Source of the DNA: Flavipsychrobacter sp.
Lineage (GTDB): Bacteria > Bacteroidota > Bacteroidia > Chitinophagales > Chitinophagaceae
DNA length: 64,000 nt
Assembly (NCBI GenBank): GCA_016787265.1
Contig: JAEUVF010000006.1
Span: forward strand, 154,229 to 218,228
Direction: 5' to 3'
The translations under genes were made by a program, and so were the position numbers. Numbering within the stretch: the first letter of the stretch is position 1; each line of letters begins with the position of its first letter. Below, one piece after another: positions 18,084 through 27,037 of the stretch. Under the pieces are notes generated by a model, which did no database searches, was not told the DNA's origin, and saw only the letters and a list, made by a program, of their open reading frames with translations.

Positions 18084-18653
18084 TTAAAACACCTGTGTTT
18101 GAAGGGTTTGAACCACCCTGCTTACCGGGAGACCCATCACATTGTAAAAATCACCTTCAATGGAATGAATCCCTACTACACCAATCCATTCCTGGATAGC
18201 ATAGGCTCCTGCTTTATCATAAGGACGATAATGGTCTACATAATAAGAGATCTGTTCCAATGTCAATGGATGAAACTGTACCCTGGTAATGTCTGAAAAG
18301 GCCCATTCTTTTGCTGCTTTTCGCATAACCACCCCTGTTATTACCTGGTGAGTTGCTCCCGACAAAGCAGTTAATGTGTTGATCGCATCCTCCCGGTCTC
18401 TGGGTTTTCCTATGATCTGTTTGTCCAGTACCACTATGGTATCCGCAGCTAATACAAGTCGTTCATCTGTCAGCTCTTCCTGAATTACCCTGGCTTTTTC
18501 CCTTGCTATGAAGATGGGAACCTCCTCGATGGGTAAATCCGCCGGAAAGGTTTCTGCCGTTTCTTTCACTTTTATTTCAAACGGGATCTCTGCCCATTCC
18601 AATAATTGCTTTCTTCTTGGAGATTGCGAAGCGAGTATAATTTTTTCCATCAT
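18084..18653 (-). CDS. maf: Maf-family nucleoside triphosphate pyrophosphatase
   Basis: 189 residues. Motifs: ASQSPRRKQLLEW at the N-terminus, ADTIVVLDKQIIGKPRD in the middle with the catalytic Asp, and YDKAGAYAIQEW. It hydrolyses modified or canonical NTPs (dTTP/UTP type) to the monophosphate, probably as house-cleaning. The ATG at 18651-18653 overlaps the TGA of the UbiA gene (ATGA), which implies translational coupling; a GTG at 18662 and a second ATG at 18650 are alternatives. Confidence 0.92.
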   Translation of the reverse strand: MMEKIILASQSPRRKQLLEWAEIPFEIKVKETAETFPADLPIEEVPIFIAREKARVIQEELTDERLVLAADTIVVLDKQIIGKPRDREDAINTLTALSGATHQVITGVVMRKAAKEWAFSDITRVQFHPLTLEQISYYVDHYRPYDKAGAYAIQEWIGVVGIHSIEGDFYNVMGLPVSRVVQTLQTQVF

Positions 18654-19582
18654 AAGTACCACTTAAAAAACAGCAGCGTAAGTATGCCTGCCAGCATAAT
18701 AACTTTTATTAAAGTACTGAGCCGGTGAAAGTCGGCTGGGGATTGCGCTCTTTTCAAATCCAGCAGAAACCTTATTAATGGAAGGATGACTGCTAATAAG
18801 GAAAACAATACACCAATCCACCAGCCTTTAAACAATCCGATCACCTGGATAATGACCATGCTGGCCAGTAATACAATTGTCCAGATGCCGACAAATAATT
18901 TACTTGCCTGCAGGCCCCATACAATGGGCATGGTTTTGCAGCCATACCGCTCATCTCCCTCCCTGTCTTCCATATCTTTAACCACTTCCCGGATCAACGA
19001 AATAATAAATGCAAAACCGCTGTACAAAACCGCGTATTTGAATACATTCTTGAACGCCAGGATATAACCCGGATCATCAAATCGGCTGATGCGCATTTCC
19101 GCAAAATATAATACCAGAATGACCCAGGCAGTTAATATGGAAATGAGAATGTTTCCAATGAGCAGTTGTTTTTTAAATGTGGTACTGTACAACCATAACA
19201 GGATCACACAACCGAAATTGGCAAAACCGATGATTGGATTACGAAGTTCCCAGGAAACATAAAACGCAAGCACGATTCCAATACTCGAAAAAATAAAGTG
19301 CCAGAAGATCGCCCAGCGTCTGCTGATAAAACGTTGAACAACGATAGCGTCGGGTTTATTAACCTGGTCAATGTTCAGGTCGAAATAGTCATTGATGATA
19401 TAACCGGCTGCTGCTATCAGCACCGATGAAAGCCCCAGCATACCAAATATCGGCAGGCTCAGCTTCAGGTTTACTCCGATGGTAGGCTGCAGGATACAGT
19501 AGTAAAATAACAGCTGGGTTACTACAATAAAAACCAGGTTAGGCCAGCGAATGAGTCGGAGAAATGCAGCGATTGTTTTCAA
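18650..19582 (-). CDS. UbiA-family prenyltransferase
   Basis: 310 residues, eight or nine membrane helices. First Asp-rich motif NDYFDLNIDQVNKPD (N64, D65, D68, D72) and second motif DMEDREGDERYG near residue 210 bind prenyl diphosphate through magnesium. Bacteroidota members of this type are often annotated as geranylgeranylglycerol-phosphate geranylgeranyltransferase-like; the actual acceptor is unknown. It lies between kdsC (23 nt upstream) and maf (4-nt overlap). Confidence 0.88.
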   Translation of the reverse strand: MKTIAAFLRLIRWPNLVFIVVTQLLFYYCILQPTIGVNLKLSLPIFGMLGLSSVLIAAAGYIINDYFDLNIDQVNKPDAIVVQRFISRRWAIFWHFIFSSIGIVLAFYVSWELRNPIIGFANFGCVILLWLYSTTFKKQLLIGNILISILTAWVILVLYFAEMRISRFDDPGYILAFKNVFKYAVLYSGFAFIISLIREVVKDMEDREGDERYGCKTMPIVWGLQASKLFVGIWTIVLLASMVIIQVIGLFKGWWIGVLFSLLAVILPLIRFLLDLKRAQSPADFHRLSTLIKVIMLAGILTLLFFKWYL

Positions 19583-19605
19583 TATTGCGCGTTCTGTTTT
19601 TCAAT

Positions 19606-20127
19606 TTATTTACTGGACACAGAGGTGTCGATCTGCCAGTCACCCTTCAATTTCATAATCTTTTCCAATACATCCCTCACACATCCTTCTCCTCCTTTTT
19701 GCTGGCTGATATAAGCTGCGATCTGCAGGATTTCCGGAGCCGCGTCTGCTGGCGCTGCCGCTAATCCTGCGAGTTGCATAACGGAAAAGTCAGGAATGTC
19801 ATCTCCCATAAAGAGAATTTCCTGCCATTCCAGATGATGCCTGATTCTATAATCTTCCAAAAGAGCAGCTTTGTTTTCAACTTTAAGATAAACTTCCTGG
19901 ATGCCAAGTTTCTGCAATCGTTCTCTTACGGCTTCAGACTGACCACCGGAAATAATAACTACCCGATACCCTTTCCTGACTGCCAGTTGAAGGGCATAGC
20001 CATCTTTGATATTCATGCGGCGAACCATTTGTCCGTTTTCCATCAGCCATAAGGTTCCATCGGTTAATACACCATCAACATCCAGTACGATCGTGGTTAT
20101 TTTGCGAAAATGTTCCAGCAGGTTCAT
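19606..20127 (-). CDS. kdsC: KdsC-type HAD phosphatase (3-deoxy-D-manno-octulosonate 8-phosphate phosphatase)
   Basis: 173 residues, normal for KdsC. The HAD core is intact: nucleophile D16 and D18 in LDVDGVLTDG, the Ser/Thr motif VVIISGG, Lys in VENKAALLEDY and MGDDIPD. It releases phosphate from KDO-8-P for LPS inner core synthesis. It heads the minus-strand unit kdsC-ubiA-maf and is divergent from the SRPBCC gene with 103 nt between starts. Confidence 0.9.
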   Translation of the reverse strand: MNLLEHFRKITTIVLDVDGVLTDGTLWLMENGQMVRRMNIKDGYALQLAVRKGYRVVIISGGQSEAVRERLQKLGIQEVYLKVENKAALLEDYRIRHHLEWQEILFMGDDIPDFSVMQLAGLAAAPADAAPEILQIAAYISQQKGGEGCVRDVLEKIMKLKGDWQIDTSVSSK

Positions 20128-20230
20128 GATAAATTGGTTTCAGCGGACAAATAATTTATTTACAGGAGGCGAGCAAAACTAGCAAATGGAGGTTAGACTA
20201 ACAGGATTTTCACTACTTTAATAGTCCTAA

Positions 20231-21256
20231 ATGGAACATATGAAAAAGGGAATCCGCATATTGATCTGGGTTGCGGCGATCGTTGGTCTGTTTTTACTGA
20301 TTGGCGCCTTCCTGCCGGGTTCGGTTACGGTTGCCAGATCAACCAGTATAAAAGCACCGGCTCCCACCGTTTATGGGGTTTTAACAGATCTTACGACCTA
20401 TGATGCATGGATGCCCTGGAACCAGATCGACAGCAATATGCAAAAGACTTTTGGTCCCCTTACAAAAGGGAAAGGGGCCTGGTATTCCTGGACAAGTGAG
20501 CATTGGAAAGTTGGTGAAGGCAAGCTGGAAATTTCAGAGGTTATTCCGAATCAGTCCGTTACCACCGACCTTGTTTTTGGTGGTTCAGATGAAATCAATA
20601 AAGCCAACTGGAAACTTGTACCGGGTGCAAATGCAACAGGGGTTACCTGGACCATACATGCACATTTCGGCCATAATCCTATCAGTCGCTGGTTTGGTTT
20701 ATTTGCCGAATCCATGATAGGACCTGATTTTGAAAAGGGGCTGGCTCAACTAAAGCAAAAAATAGAAACGGGAGAACTTCGCCTGCCAGAGCCCAAAATG
20801 ACGGTAGAAACGATCAAAACCACTCCTATGCAGGTACTAACCATCCTGGATACAGCTGCCGTGATGTCGGATATTGGTCCGGTTTTGCAAAAGGCGTATG
20901 GAGAGATTGGTGAACTGATCAATAAAGATCAGCTGACTTTTACAAGCGCGCCCCTGGCCTGGTATTATTCCAACTCAGCACCATTTGTACTGGAAGCTGC
21001 CATACCTGTTAACAAAGCTCCTGCCAATACAGGAGGCCGGATTAAATGGAAAACGGTTCCTGCCGAAAATGCCATTGTGGTGCATTTTTACGGACCATAT
21101 GAAGAAACTCATCTGGCTTATACCAAAATCCAGGACTGGCTTACGGCTAACAATAAAAAGGCGAAAGGCGCACCATATGATGTTTATGTGGATGACCCTA
21201 CTACAAAAAAATCCATGTACGAAGTCCGTACCGATATCATTCAGCCTTTTGAATAG
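20231..21256 (+). CDS. Membrane-anchored SRPBCC plus GyrI-like domain protein
   Basis: 341 residues. Residues about 8-30 form one membrane helix (IRILIWVAAIVGLFLLIGAF). An SRPBCC/polyketide-cyclase domain follows (VYGVLTDLTTYDAWMPWN, VTWTIHAHFGHNPISRWFGL). The C-terminal half is a GyrI-like/AraC effector-binding domain (AIPVNKAPANTGG, HFYGPYEETHLAYTKIQDWL, YDVYVDDPTT). Both are ligand-binding folds; the ligand is unknown. Start MEHMKKG at 20231, with ATG at 20240 as alternative. The last 20 nt overlap the convergent DUF2520 gene. Confidence 0.85.
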   Translation: MEHMKKGIRILIWVAAIVGLFLLIGAFLPGSVTVARSTSIKAPAPTVYGVLTDLTTYDAWMPWNQIDSNMQKTFGPLTKGKGAWYSWTSEHWKVGEGKLEISEVIPNQSVTTDLVFGGSDEINKANWKLVPGANATGVTWTIHAHFGHNPISRWFGLFAESMIGPDFEKGLAQLKQKIETGELRLPEPKMTVETIKTTPMQVLTILDTAAVMSDIGPVLQKAYGEIGELINKDQLTFTSAPLAWYYSNSAPFVLEAAIPVNKAPANTGGRIKWKTVPAENAIVVHFYGPYEETHLAYTKIQDWLTANNKKAKGAPYDVYVDDPTTKKSMYEVRTDIIQPFE

Positions 21257-22046
21257 TGGTATCCTGCATCTGTGATTTATAGGAGATGATTTCTTCTGTT
21301 AGGTGTTCGTAGAGATCTTTCCAATCCGGATGCGGGTTCATCAGCTCCAGGTGTCTTCGAATAGTTGTAAGATCCTCCCGCATGGCTGGGCCTGTTTGCC
21401 AGTAGAAGGGGTCTCTGGCAGGTTCCTTATCCGGATCCATTCGTAGAACTGTTTCCCGTATCAGGGGTAAAAGTAATTCAAAGGAGAGCTGGTGTTCCTG
21501 GCATAAGCGGTAAGCAATGCTAAACATCAGATTGGGAAAATTATTCACCCATACAGCACTAACGTGCATGCGTAATCGCTGCTGATCCGTAACCACCTGG
21601 CAGGAACTTCCTACAGAGTGTACGAGTTTCATTAATTGAGCCAGGTCATCCGGATGTGCAGCCTGGATCAGGAAGGGAACCGATCCGCTCACGGGTATTT
21701 TTCCTGTTAAACTTTGTAAAGGGTAGAGCACTCCAAATCGGGGGGATACTCCCTGCAAGACAGTTATTGGTAAAGTTCCGGCCGTATGCACTACGAGTTG
21801 ATTATTCAGCTGCCATTTCAGCATCAGTTCCGGCAGCGCACGATCAGCCAGGGCTACTACATACAGATCGGCATCAGGTGAAATGGCAGCAAATTGATCT
21901 GAAAATCCGGCGCCCAGCTCCCGGGCCAATGGCGCTCCCCTTTCGGCTGTACGGTTCATTACCTGTAAGATCTGATGGCCATGCTGAACAAAAATCCTGC
22001 CTAATGATCCGGCAACTTTTCCTGCTCCGATCAAAACAATTTTCAT
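21237..22046 (-). CDS. Rossmann-fold DUF2520 oxidoreductase-like protein
   Basis: 269 residues. The NAD(P)-binding motif GAGKVAGSLG is at residues 7-16. The Rossmann part ends near LVVHTAGTLP, and the C-terminal helical DUF2520 domain (RLRMHVSAVWVNNFPNLMF) follows, as in F420/NADP oxidoreductase-like and ketopantoate-reductase-like proteins. Substrate unknown. Its start codon is 16 nt from that of the divergent hydrolase gene, and its 3' end overlaps the SRPBCC gene by 20 nt. Confidence 0.85.
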   Translation of the reverse strand: MKIVLIGAGKVAGSLGRIFVQHGHQILQVMNRTAERGAPLARELGAGFSDQFAAISPDADLYVVALADRALPELMLKWQLNNQLVVHTAGTLPITVLQGVSPRFGVLYPLQSLTGKIPVSGSVPFLIQAAHPDDLAQLMKLVHSVGSSCQVVTDQQRLRMHVSAVWVNNFPNLMFSIAYRLCQEHQLSFELLLPLIRETVLRMDPDKEPARDPFYWQTGPAMREDLTTIRRHLELMNPHPDWKDLYEHLTEEIISYKSQMQDTTIQKAE

Positions 22047-22050
22047 ATCG

Positions 22051-22071
22051 TAACTTTACAGCATGAAATTA
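22051..22071. promoter_or_regulatory. Interlocked divergent promoter
   Basis: Plus-strand box TAACTTTA (22051-22058) ends 4 nt before the hydrolase ATG. Minus-strand box TAATTTCA (22064-22071) lies inside the first codons of the hydrolase and 17 nt before the start of the DUF2520 gene. Each has one or two mismatches to TAnnTTTG. The hydrolase mRNA would be leaderless. Confidence 0.45.
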
Positions 22072-22905
22072 GCACAAAAGCTGGCCCTGAATTACTTGCG
22101 GGCAAAATTGAATTTTACTGCCGTGTTCTCCAAACGCAAGGCGGCTGAAATGGCTTTTGAGATTTTTGCTACTCCTTTTCGCCGCTCCAAAAAGAAGGAA
22201 GCTCCTATTTTTTTGAAAGCAGATCGTTTATTTGTTCAGATTGAAGGTAAGCGGGTTGCTGTTTACAGGTGGAATAAGGGCGGTATAAGAAAGGCGATGA
22301 TCCTGCATGGCTTTGAATCCTCCTCCTGGAATTTTGATCGTTATATAGGCCCGCTTATTAAAAAGGGATACGAAGTAATTGCTGCGGATGCTCCTGCGCA
22401 TGGCGCTTCGGAAGGAACCCAGATCACACTGCCGCTTTATGTAAAAACGATCGCTACCATCTACCAGGAATTTGGTCCTGTTCATAGTTTCATGGCGCAT
22501 TCTTTTGGTGGATTAGCCATTACCCATTTTCTGGAACAGGTTCCGCATGACGACCAGGTGCGGGTTGCATTGATTGCACCTGCAACTGAAACCAGCACGG
22601 CGATTAGAAGCCTTTATAAGATGTTGCAACTGGATGAAAAAGTACAGGAATCATTTGAGGAAATCGTACTAGAAAGAGGTGGTGTGGCTTCCGGTTATTA
22701 TTCCATTCCACGGGCATTACAACATATTCACGCCTCCATCTTATGGATTCATGATGAAGACGATGATGTAACTCCCCTCAAAGATGTAAAACCAATTATC
22801 AAAAAAGCTCCGGCCAATATAGAATTTATGATCACAAAAGAGCTGGGGCATCGAAAAATCTACCGGGAAAATAAAGTGGTGAAAAAAGTTGTGGAGTTTC
22901 TTTAA
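22063..22905 (+). CDS. Alpha/beta-fold hydrolase
   Basis: 280 residues. Oxyanion-region motif LHGFESSSWNFDRY, nucleophile S147 in AHSFGG (small residue, Ser, Phe, Gly), acid in WIHDEDDDVTP near 231 and catalytic His in GHRKIYREN near 266 complete a serine-hydrolase triad. No signal peptide, so cytoplasmic. The substrate is not predictable. The start at 22063 lies only 16 nt from the divergent start at 22046; the 3' end overlaps pcm by 4 nt tail to tail. Confidence 0.88.
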   Translation: MKLAQKLALNYLRAKLNFTAVFSKRKAAEMAFEIFATPFRRSKKKEAPIFLKADRLFVQIEGKRVAVYRWNKGGIRKAMILHGFESSSWNFDRYIGPLIKKGYEVIAADAPAHGASEGTQITLPLYVKTIATIYQEFGPVHSFMAHSFGGLAITHFLEQVPHDDQVRVALIAPATETSTAIRSLYKMLQLDEKVQESFEEIVLERGGVASGYYSIPRALQHIHASILWIHDEDDDVTPLKDVKPIIKKAPANIEFMITKELGHRKIYRENKVVKKVVEFL

Positions 22906-23561
22906 GCTCCTTCCCGCCCACCGAGCATGGGCACAAAGGAAAAATTATCAAAGACTTCTTCACTGTAGCCGCCATCCGCATTTTTCGTGAGGCGCAGCAT
23001 ACGTTGTACAGCACCCTCGCCCACCGGAATTACCATTTTACCGCCAGTTTTTAGTTGTGCAAGGAGTTTCTCCGGAATAAAAGGTGCTGCTGCTGTTATG
23101 ATTACTTTATCGAAGGGGGCATATGTGGGCAAACCTTCAAATCCATCTCCATAGAAGAATTTGATATTGGGATATTTTTTCAGATAACTGAATCCCCTGT
23201 TCTGATCGAACAGGGTTTTTTGTCGCTCGATTGTAAATACCTGTGCTCCCATTTCCGCCAATACACAGGCCTGGTAGGCACTTCCGGTACCGATTTCCAA
23301 CACTTTATCAAATGGTTTGATTTCCAGCAACTGTGATTGATACGCCACCGTATAGGGTTGAGAAATGGTTTGTCCTACCGCAATCGGAAAGGCTTTGTCC
23401 TCATACGCTTTATCATCAAATGCTGAATCCAGAAAATAATGACGCGGTAATTGGAGAATGGCATCCAGTACGCGTTCGTCTGTGATGCCTTTCTCCTTTA
23501 AATGATCTACCAGTTTTTTCCGAAGTCCTTTATGGCGATACGTATCTTCAAATGTTCTCAT
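22902..23561 (-). CDS. pcm: Protein-L-isoaspartate O-methyltransferase
   Basis: 219 residues. RHYFLDSAFDDKAYED and ISQPYTVAYQSQLLEI are the PCMT signature segments, and LEIGTGSAYQACVLAEMG is the S-adenosylmethionine site, with FTIERQ as motif II. It repairs isoaspartyl residues in aged proteins in the cytoplasm. The C-terminal strand FSFVPMLGGREGA is also typical. Overlaps the convergent hydrolase stop by 4 nt; 44 nt downstream of the phosphoglucomutase gene on the same strand. Confidence 0.94.
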   Translation of the reverse strand: MRTFEDTYRHKGLRKKLVDHLKEKGITDERVLDAILQLPRHYFLDSAFDDKAYEDKAFPIAVGQTISQPYTVAYQSQLLEIKPFDKVLEIGTGSAYQACVLAEMGAQVFTIERQKTLFDQNRGFSYLKKYPNIKFFYGDGFEGLPTYAPFDKVIITAAAPFIPEKLLAQLKTGGKMVIPVGEGAVQRMLRLTKNADGGYSEEVFDNFSFVPMLGGREGA

Positions 23562-23605
23562 ACCGCCCGCAAGTTATTGAAAAGGATCGGATGCCAAACC
23601 ATCAC

Positions 23606-25330
23606 TTATAATTTCATGTCGCTGATGATGCCTTTGATGGTAGCATCCAGATCTGCTTCCTTCGTTGCAAAGGCTGCACTTTCCGGAAGCTTTGTGGATA
23701 CGCTGAAATAAAACTTGATTTTTGGTTCGGTACCACTGGGTCTTGCTGAAATCTTGCTGCCATCTGCCAGTATGAATTGCAACACATTGCTTTTGGGCAA
23801 TGCAATTTTCCATTCTTCTCCTGTCTGCAGGTTTTTACCCTGCTGCAATTCATAATCCAGTAATTGCACTACTGCAGAACCGTTTATGGTCTTTGGTGGA
23901 TTCGAGCGATACCCCTCCATCATGGCAGCAATCTGCTGCTGCCCATCCATACCTTTTTTGGTAATGGAAATCAAATGCTCCTTAAAGAATCCATACTGAA
24001 CGTAGAGGTCGATCAGTTTCTGATAGAGACTTCTGCCCTTGTCTTTTTCATAGGCAGCCATCTCACAGAGAAGCGCAACCGCACTTACGGCATCTTTATC
24101 GCGTAACTGCGGACCAATCATTAACCCATAACTTTCTTCCCCGCCAATCACATAATTTTCTTTTCCTTCTTTTTCCTTGATGAGCTCTGCAATCCATTTG
24201 AAGCCTGTCAGCACATTGTAGCAGGCGATGTTGTTCTGCTTTGCGATTTCATCAATCAGTTCGGTGGTAACAATGGTTTTTACAACCATATCATTCGGCT
24301 GTGCCAGGCCTTTTGCTTTTCTCGCTTCAATCATGTAATTGAATGCCAACACGGCAGTTTGGTTACCATTCATCAGCACCCAGTTGCCATCGCTGTCTTT
24401 CACGCCAATGCCTACCCGATCTGCATCCGGATCTGTTCCCAGCAGAATATCAGCATCAATTTCTTTGGCTTTTTTCAATCCAAGCGCCATCGCATCGGCT
24501 TCTTCCGGGTTGGGATAATTTACCGTAGGGAAATTTCCATTGGGTTCACTTTGCTCCTGCACGATAGTAACGTTGGTGAAACCAAAATCCGCCAGCACAT
24601 CCGGAACCAGTTTGATACCCGTACCATGGATGGGGGTGTAAACAATTTTCAGATCTTTCTGACGGGCGATTGCATCCGGATAAACACTCAGGCCTTTTAC
24701 CATTTTCCGATAGGCGTCATCTATTTCTGCTCCGATCAGGGTAATATTGGCTTCACCGCCCGACCATTTTACTTCATCAACAGATGCGATTTTTTCTACC
24801 TCCTTGATGACGTTTTTATCGTGTGGTGGTACCAGTTGTCCGCCATCGTTCCAATAGGCTTTGTAGCCATTGTATTCTTTGGGGTTATGGGAAGCGGTAC
24901 AAACCACTCCACCCTGGCAGCCCAGGTGACGGATACTGAAACTCAGTTCCGGCGTGGGACGCAGGGCTTCAAATAAATATACTTTGATACCATTGGCCGC
25001 AAAAACATTGGCAGTGGTTTCAGCAAAAAAGCGGCTGTTATTGCGACTGTCATGTGCTATGGCTACTTTGATTTCAGTATTCGGAAAGGAAGCTTTCAGG
25101 TAATTGGAAAATCCCTGCGTAGCCATGCCTACGGTGTATTTATTCATTCGGTTGGAACCTACCCCCATGATGCCGCGGAGGCCACCGGTTCCGAATTCCA
25201 GATTGCGGTAAAAAGAATCCGTCAGTTCAGTTGGATTGGTTTTGATAAGGTCTTCAATGCTGGCTTTGGTTTCGGCGTCGTAATTGCCATTCAGCCACTG
25301 GTCTACTTTTGCTTGTATTGCTGCATCCAT
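23606..25330 (-). CDS. Phosphoglucomutase/phosphomannomutase family phospho-sugar mutase
   Basis: 574 residues, the length of the PgcA-like group. Active phosphoserine S147 in TASHNPKEYNG, metal site DPDADRVGIG, sugar-binding GGEESYG and phosphate-binding RPSGTEPKIKF are all present. It interconverts glucose-6-phosphate and glucose-1-phosphate, linking the kinase and GlgC of region 1 to central metabolism. Start MDAAIQAKVDQWL at 25328-25330. Confidence 0.94.
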   Translation of the reverse strand: MDAAIQAKVDQWLNGNYDAETKASIEDLIKTNPTELTDSFYRNLEFGTGGLRGIMGVGSNRMNKYTVGMATQGFSNYLKASFPNTEIKVAIAHDSRNNSRFFAETTANVFAANGIKVYLFEALRPTPELSFSIRHLGCQGGVVCTASHNPKEYNGYKAYWNDGGQLVPPHDKNVIKEVEKIASVDEVKWSGGEANITLIGAEIDDAYRKMVKGLSVYPDAIARQKDLKIVYTPIHGTGIKLVPDVLADFGFTNVTIVQEQSEPNGNFPTVNYPNPEEADAMALGLKKAKEIDADILLGTDPDADRVGIGVKDSDGNWVLMNGNQTAVLAFNYMIEARKAKGLAQPNDMVVKTIVTTELIDEIAKQNNIACYNVLTGFKWIAELIKEKEGKENYVIGGEESYGLMIGPQLRDKDAVSAVALLCEMAAYEKDKGRSLYQKLIDLYVQYGFFKEHLISITKKGMDGQQQIAAMMEGYRSNPPKTINGSAVVQLLDYELQQGKNLQTGEEWKIALPKSNVLQFILADGSKISARPSGTEPKIKFYFSVSTKLPESAAFATKEADLDATIKGIISDMKL

Positions 25331-25426
25331 ATGGTTCGCTTTTTTTTATCGGGGTTGAAGATATAGAATCTGAATGGAATCTGTTTAGCCCGGTAAAACG
25401 TATTTTTAGGCCTGAAATGATTTGAT

Positions 25427-26449
25427 TTGCTGCGAATAAAAGCTTTGTTGAAGTCTGGAAGTATTTTACTGTTTTTGCTTTTAGCAGGATGGTCCTGTGC
25501 ATTTTCGCAAGCACTACCGGATAGCATTTTGAGAAAATCTTGGCCCATCCATGATAGTGATATAATTACACTCACTAAAATGGGACCATGCGAGGTAGGC
25601 CGTTACACTCCCCCCTCCCGCATATGGTGGGTGGCCGGGGGGCATGCGGCTGTTTGGGCGGGCACTTATATCGCACTCAATAAAGCCTGGTACGATGGTT
25701 ATGAACGACAGGGATTCCATCTCTTTAATGATGGCAGGGAATGGAACCAGATGGATAAAGCCGGACATATCTGGACCACCTATCAGTTAGGTCGCTTATC
25801 TGGTGAGGTTTGGAAATGGGCGGGACTGCGGCACAACCAGGCCGTATGGCTGGGAGGCGTCAGTGCCATGGCATTTCAGAGTATCATTGAATTACAGGAT
25901 GCCTATTCTGCCAAATGGGGCTTTAGTTGGTGGGATATCGCTGCCAACACAGTGGGTGCAGCTGCCTATGTATCACAGGAACTGGGCTGGAAGGAACAGC
26001 GCATACAGATTAAAATGGGTTATTTCCCTTATAACTACCCGTCTGAACTGAAAAACCGGCAGCAGGAATTGTTCGGCGCCGGCTTTGCGGAAAAAATTCT
26101 GAAAGACTATAATGGCCAAACCTATTGGCTGAGTGCCAATCTCAACCGGTTTTTCCCGGCAGCGAAGCTCCCCAAATGGTTGAATCTTTCGGTTGGATAT
26201 AGCAGTGATCTGATGCTTGGTGGAATGGGTAACAGTTGGACCGAAGCAGATGGTACCCCTATTAACCGGAAGGATCTATTACGCGTAAGAAGGTATTACC
26301 TTTCGGCGGATGTTGATTTAACGCGGATCCCTACCCGAAAAAAATGGGTGCGCTCCATCTTTACTGCTCTCAACGCCATTAAGATACCTGCACCTTCCCT
26401 GGAATATAACAATGGCGGAGGTTTCCGCTTCCACTGGTTGCACCAGTAA
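25427..26449 (+). CDS. DUF2279 family secreted protein
   Basis: 340 residues. No ATG fits before the conserved region; a TTG at 25427 gives MLRIKALLKSGSILLFLLLAGWSCAFSQ, a good signal peptide with a Cys that may be a lipobox, so TTG is taken as start. The DUF2279 core covers WWVAGGHAAVWAGTYIAL, NDGREWNQMDKAGH and WWDIAANTVGAAAYVSQEL. Its role is unknown; family members are predicted periplasmic lipoproteins. Converges on the phosphoribosyltransferase gene with 2 nt between stops. Confidence 0.8.
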   Translation: MLRIKALLKSGSILLFLLLAGWSCAFSQALPDSILRKSWPIHDSDIITLTKMGPCEVGRYTPPSRIWWVAGGHAAVWAGTYIALNKAWYDGYERQGFHLFNDGREWNQMDKAGHIWTTYQLGRLSGEVWKWAGLRHNQAVWLGGVSAMAFQSIIELQDAYSAKWGFSWWDIAANTVGAAAYVSQELGWKEQRIQIKMGYFPYNYPSELKNRQQELFGAGFAEKILKDYNGQTYWLSANLNRFFPAAKLPKWLNLSVGYSSDLMLGGMGNSWTEADGTPINRKDLLRVRRYYLSADVDLTRIPTRKKWVRSIFTALNAIKIPAPSLEYNNGGGFRFHWLHQ

Positions 26450-26451
26450 AT

Positions 26452-26955
26452 TCATTCCAGGTAGGCTCCGCTTACAGCATCCCCCTCTACAGTTACATAA
26501 ATATGATCCTGCATCGTAGTTGCCAGGCTGATCCCTACATAATCCGCTTTTACCGGATAGGCTTTATGGGTTCGTTCCACCAGCGTCAAAATCTGGATTC
26601 TTTCAGGATGCTGTGCCAGGAAGGGCTGCATCGCATATAAAATGGTTTTGCCACTGTTGGTTACATCATCCACCAGCACAATGGTTCGATTGGAAAAATT
26701 CATTTCCCTGCTGAGCGTGATCGTAGTAGGGTGACGTTTATCCAGGCTTATTTCAATGATTTCTGAGTTTATTCCCGCAATTTCCCGAATGAGCCTGGCC
26801 AGCAAACGGGCCATTACTACTCCATTATCGCGGATGCCCGCTATAATGATGGGTTCTTTTGTACCAATCAGTTCTTCTGCCATTTCATAGGCCATTCGTT
26901 CCAGTTTCTTGGCTGCCGCCGGAGCATCCAGGATATATTTTCGATTCGCAGACAT
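26452..26955 (-). CDS. Phosphoribosyltransferase, PyrR/Hpt-like
   Basis: 167 residues. The PRPP loop is VLVDDVTNSGKT (93-104) with an upstream flexible loop, and IIIAGIRDNGVVMARLLA is the PPi loop region. Bacteroidota commonly carry this as a single-domain phosphoribosyltransferase resembling PyrR, but I cannot tell whether it makes a nucleotide or regulates pyrimidine genes. A TAATTTTT box lies 20 nt upstream on the minus strand. Confidence 0.85.
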   Translation of the reverse strand: MSANRKYILDAPAAAKKLERMAYEMAEELIGTKEPIIIAGIRDNGVVMARLLARLIREIAGINSEIIEISLDKRHPTTITLSREMNFSNRTIVLVDDVTNSGKTILYAMQPFLAQHPERIQILTLVERTHKAYPVKADYVGISLATTMQDHIYVTVEGDAVSGAYLE

Positions 26956-27037
26956 AATTGAATTTCAGGGCGAAAAATTACAACAATTCATTGAGCCTAT
27001 GCGAAATCACTTAATTTAGTTCCACAATACCGATCTT

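Noticed and set aside
23614..25575. Frames overlapping the phosphoglucomutase gene (both strands)
   Set aside because: Shadows; the phosphoglucomutase has all active-site motifs.
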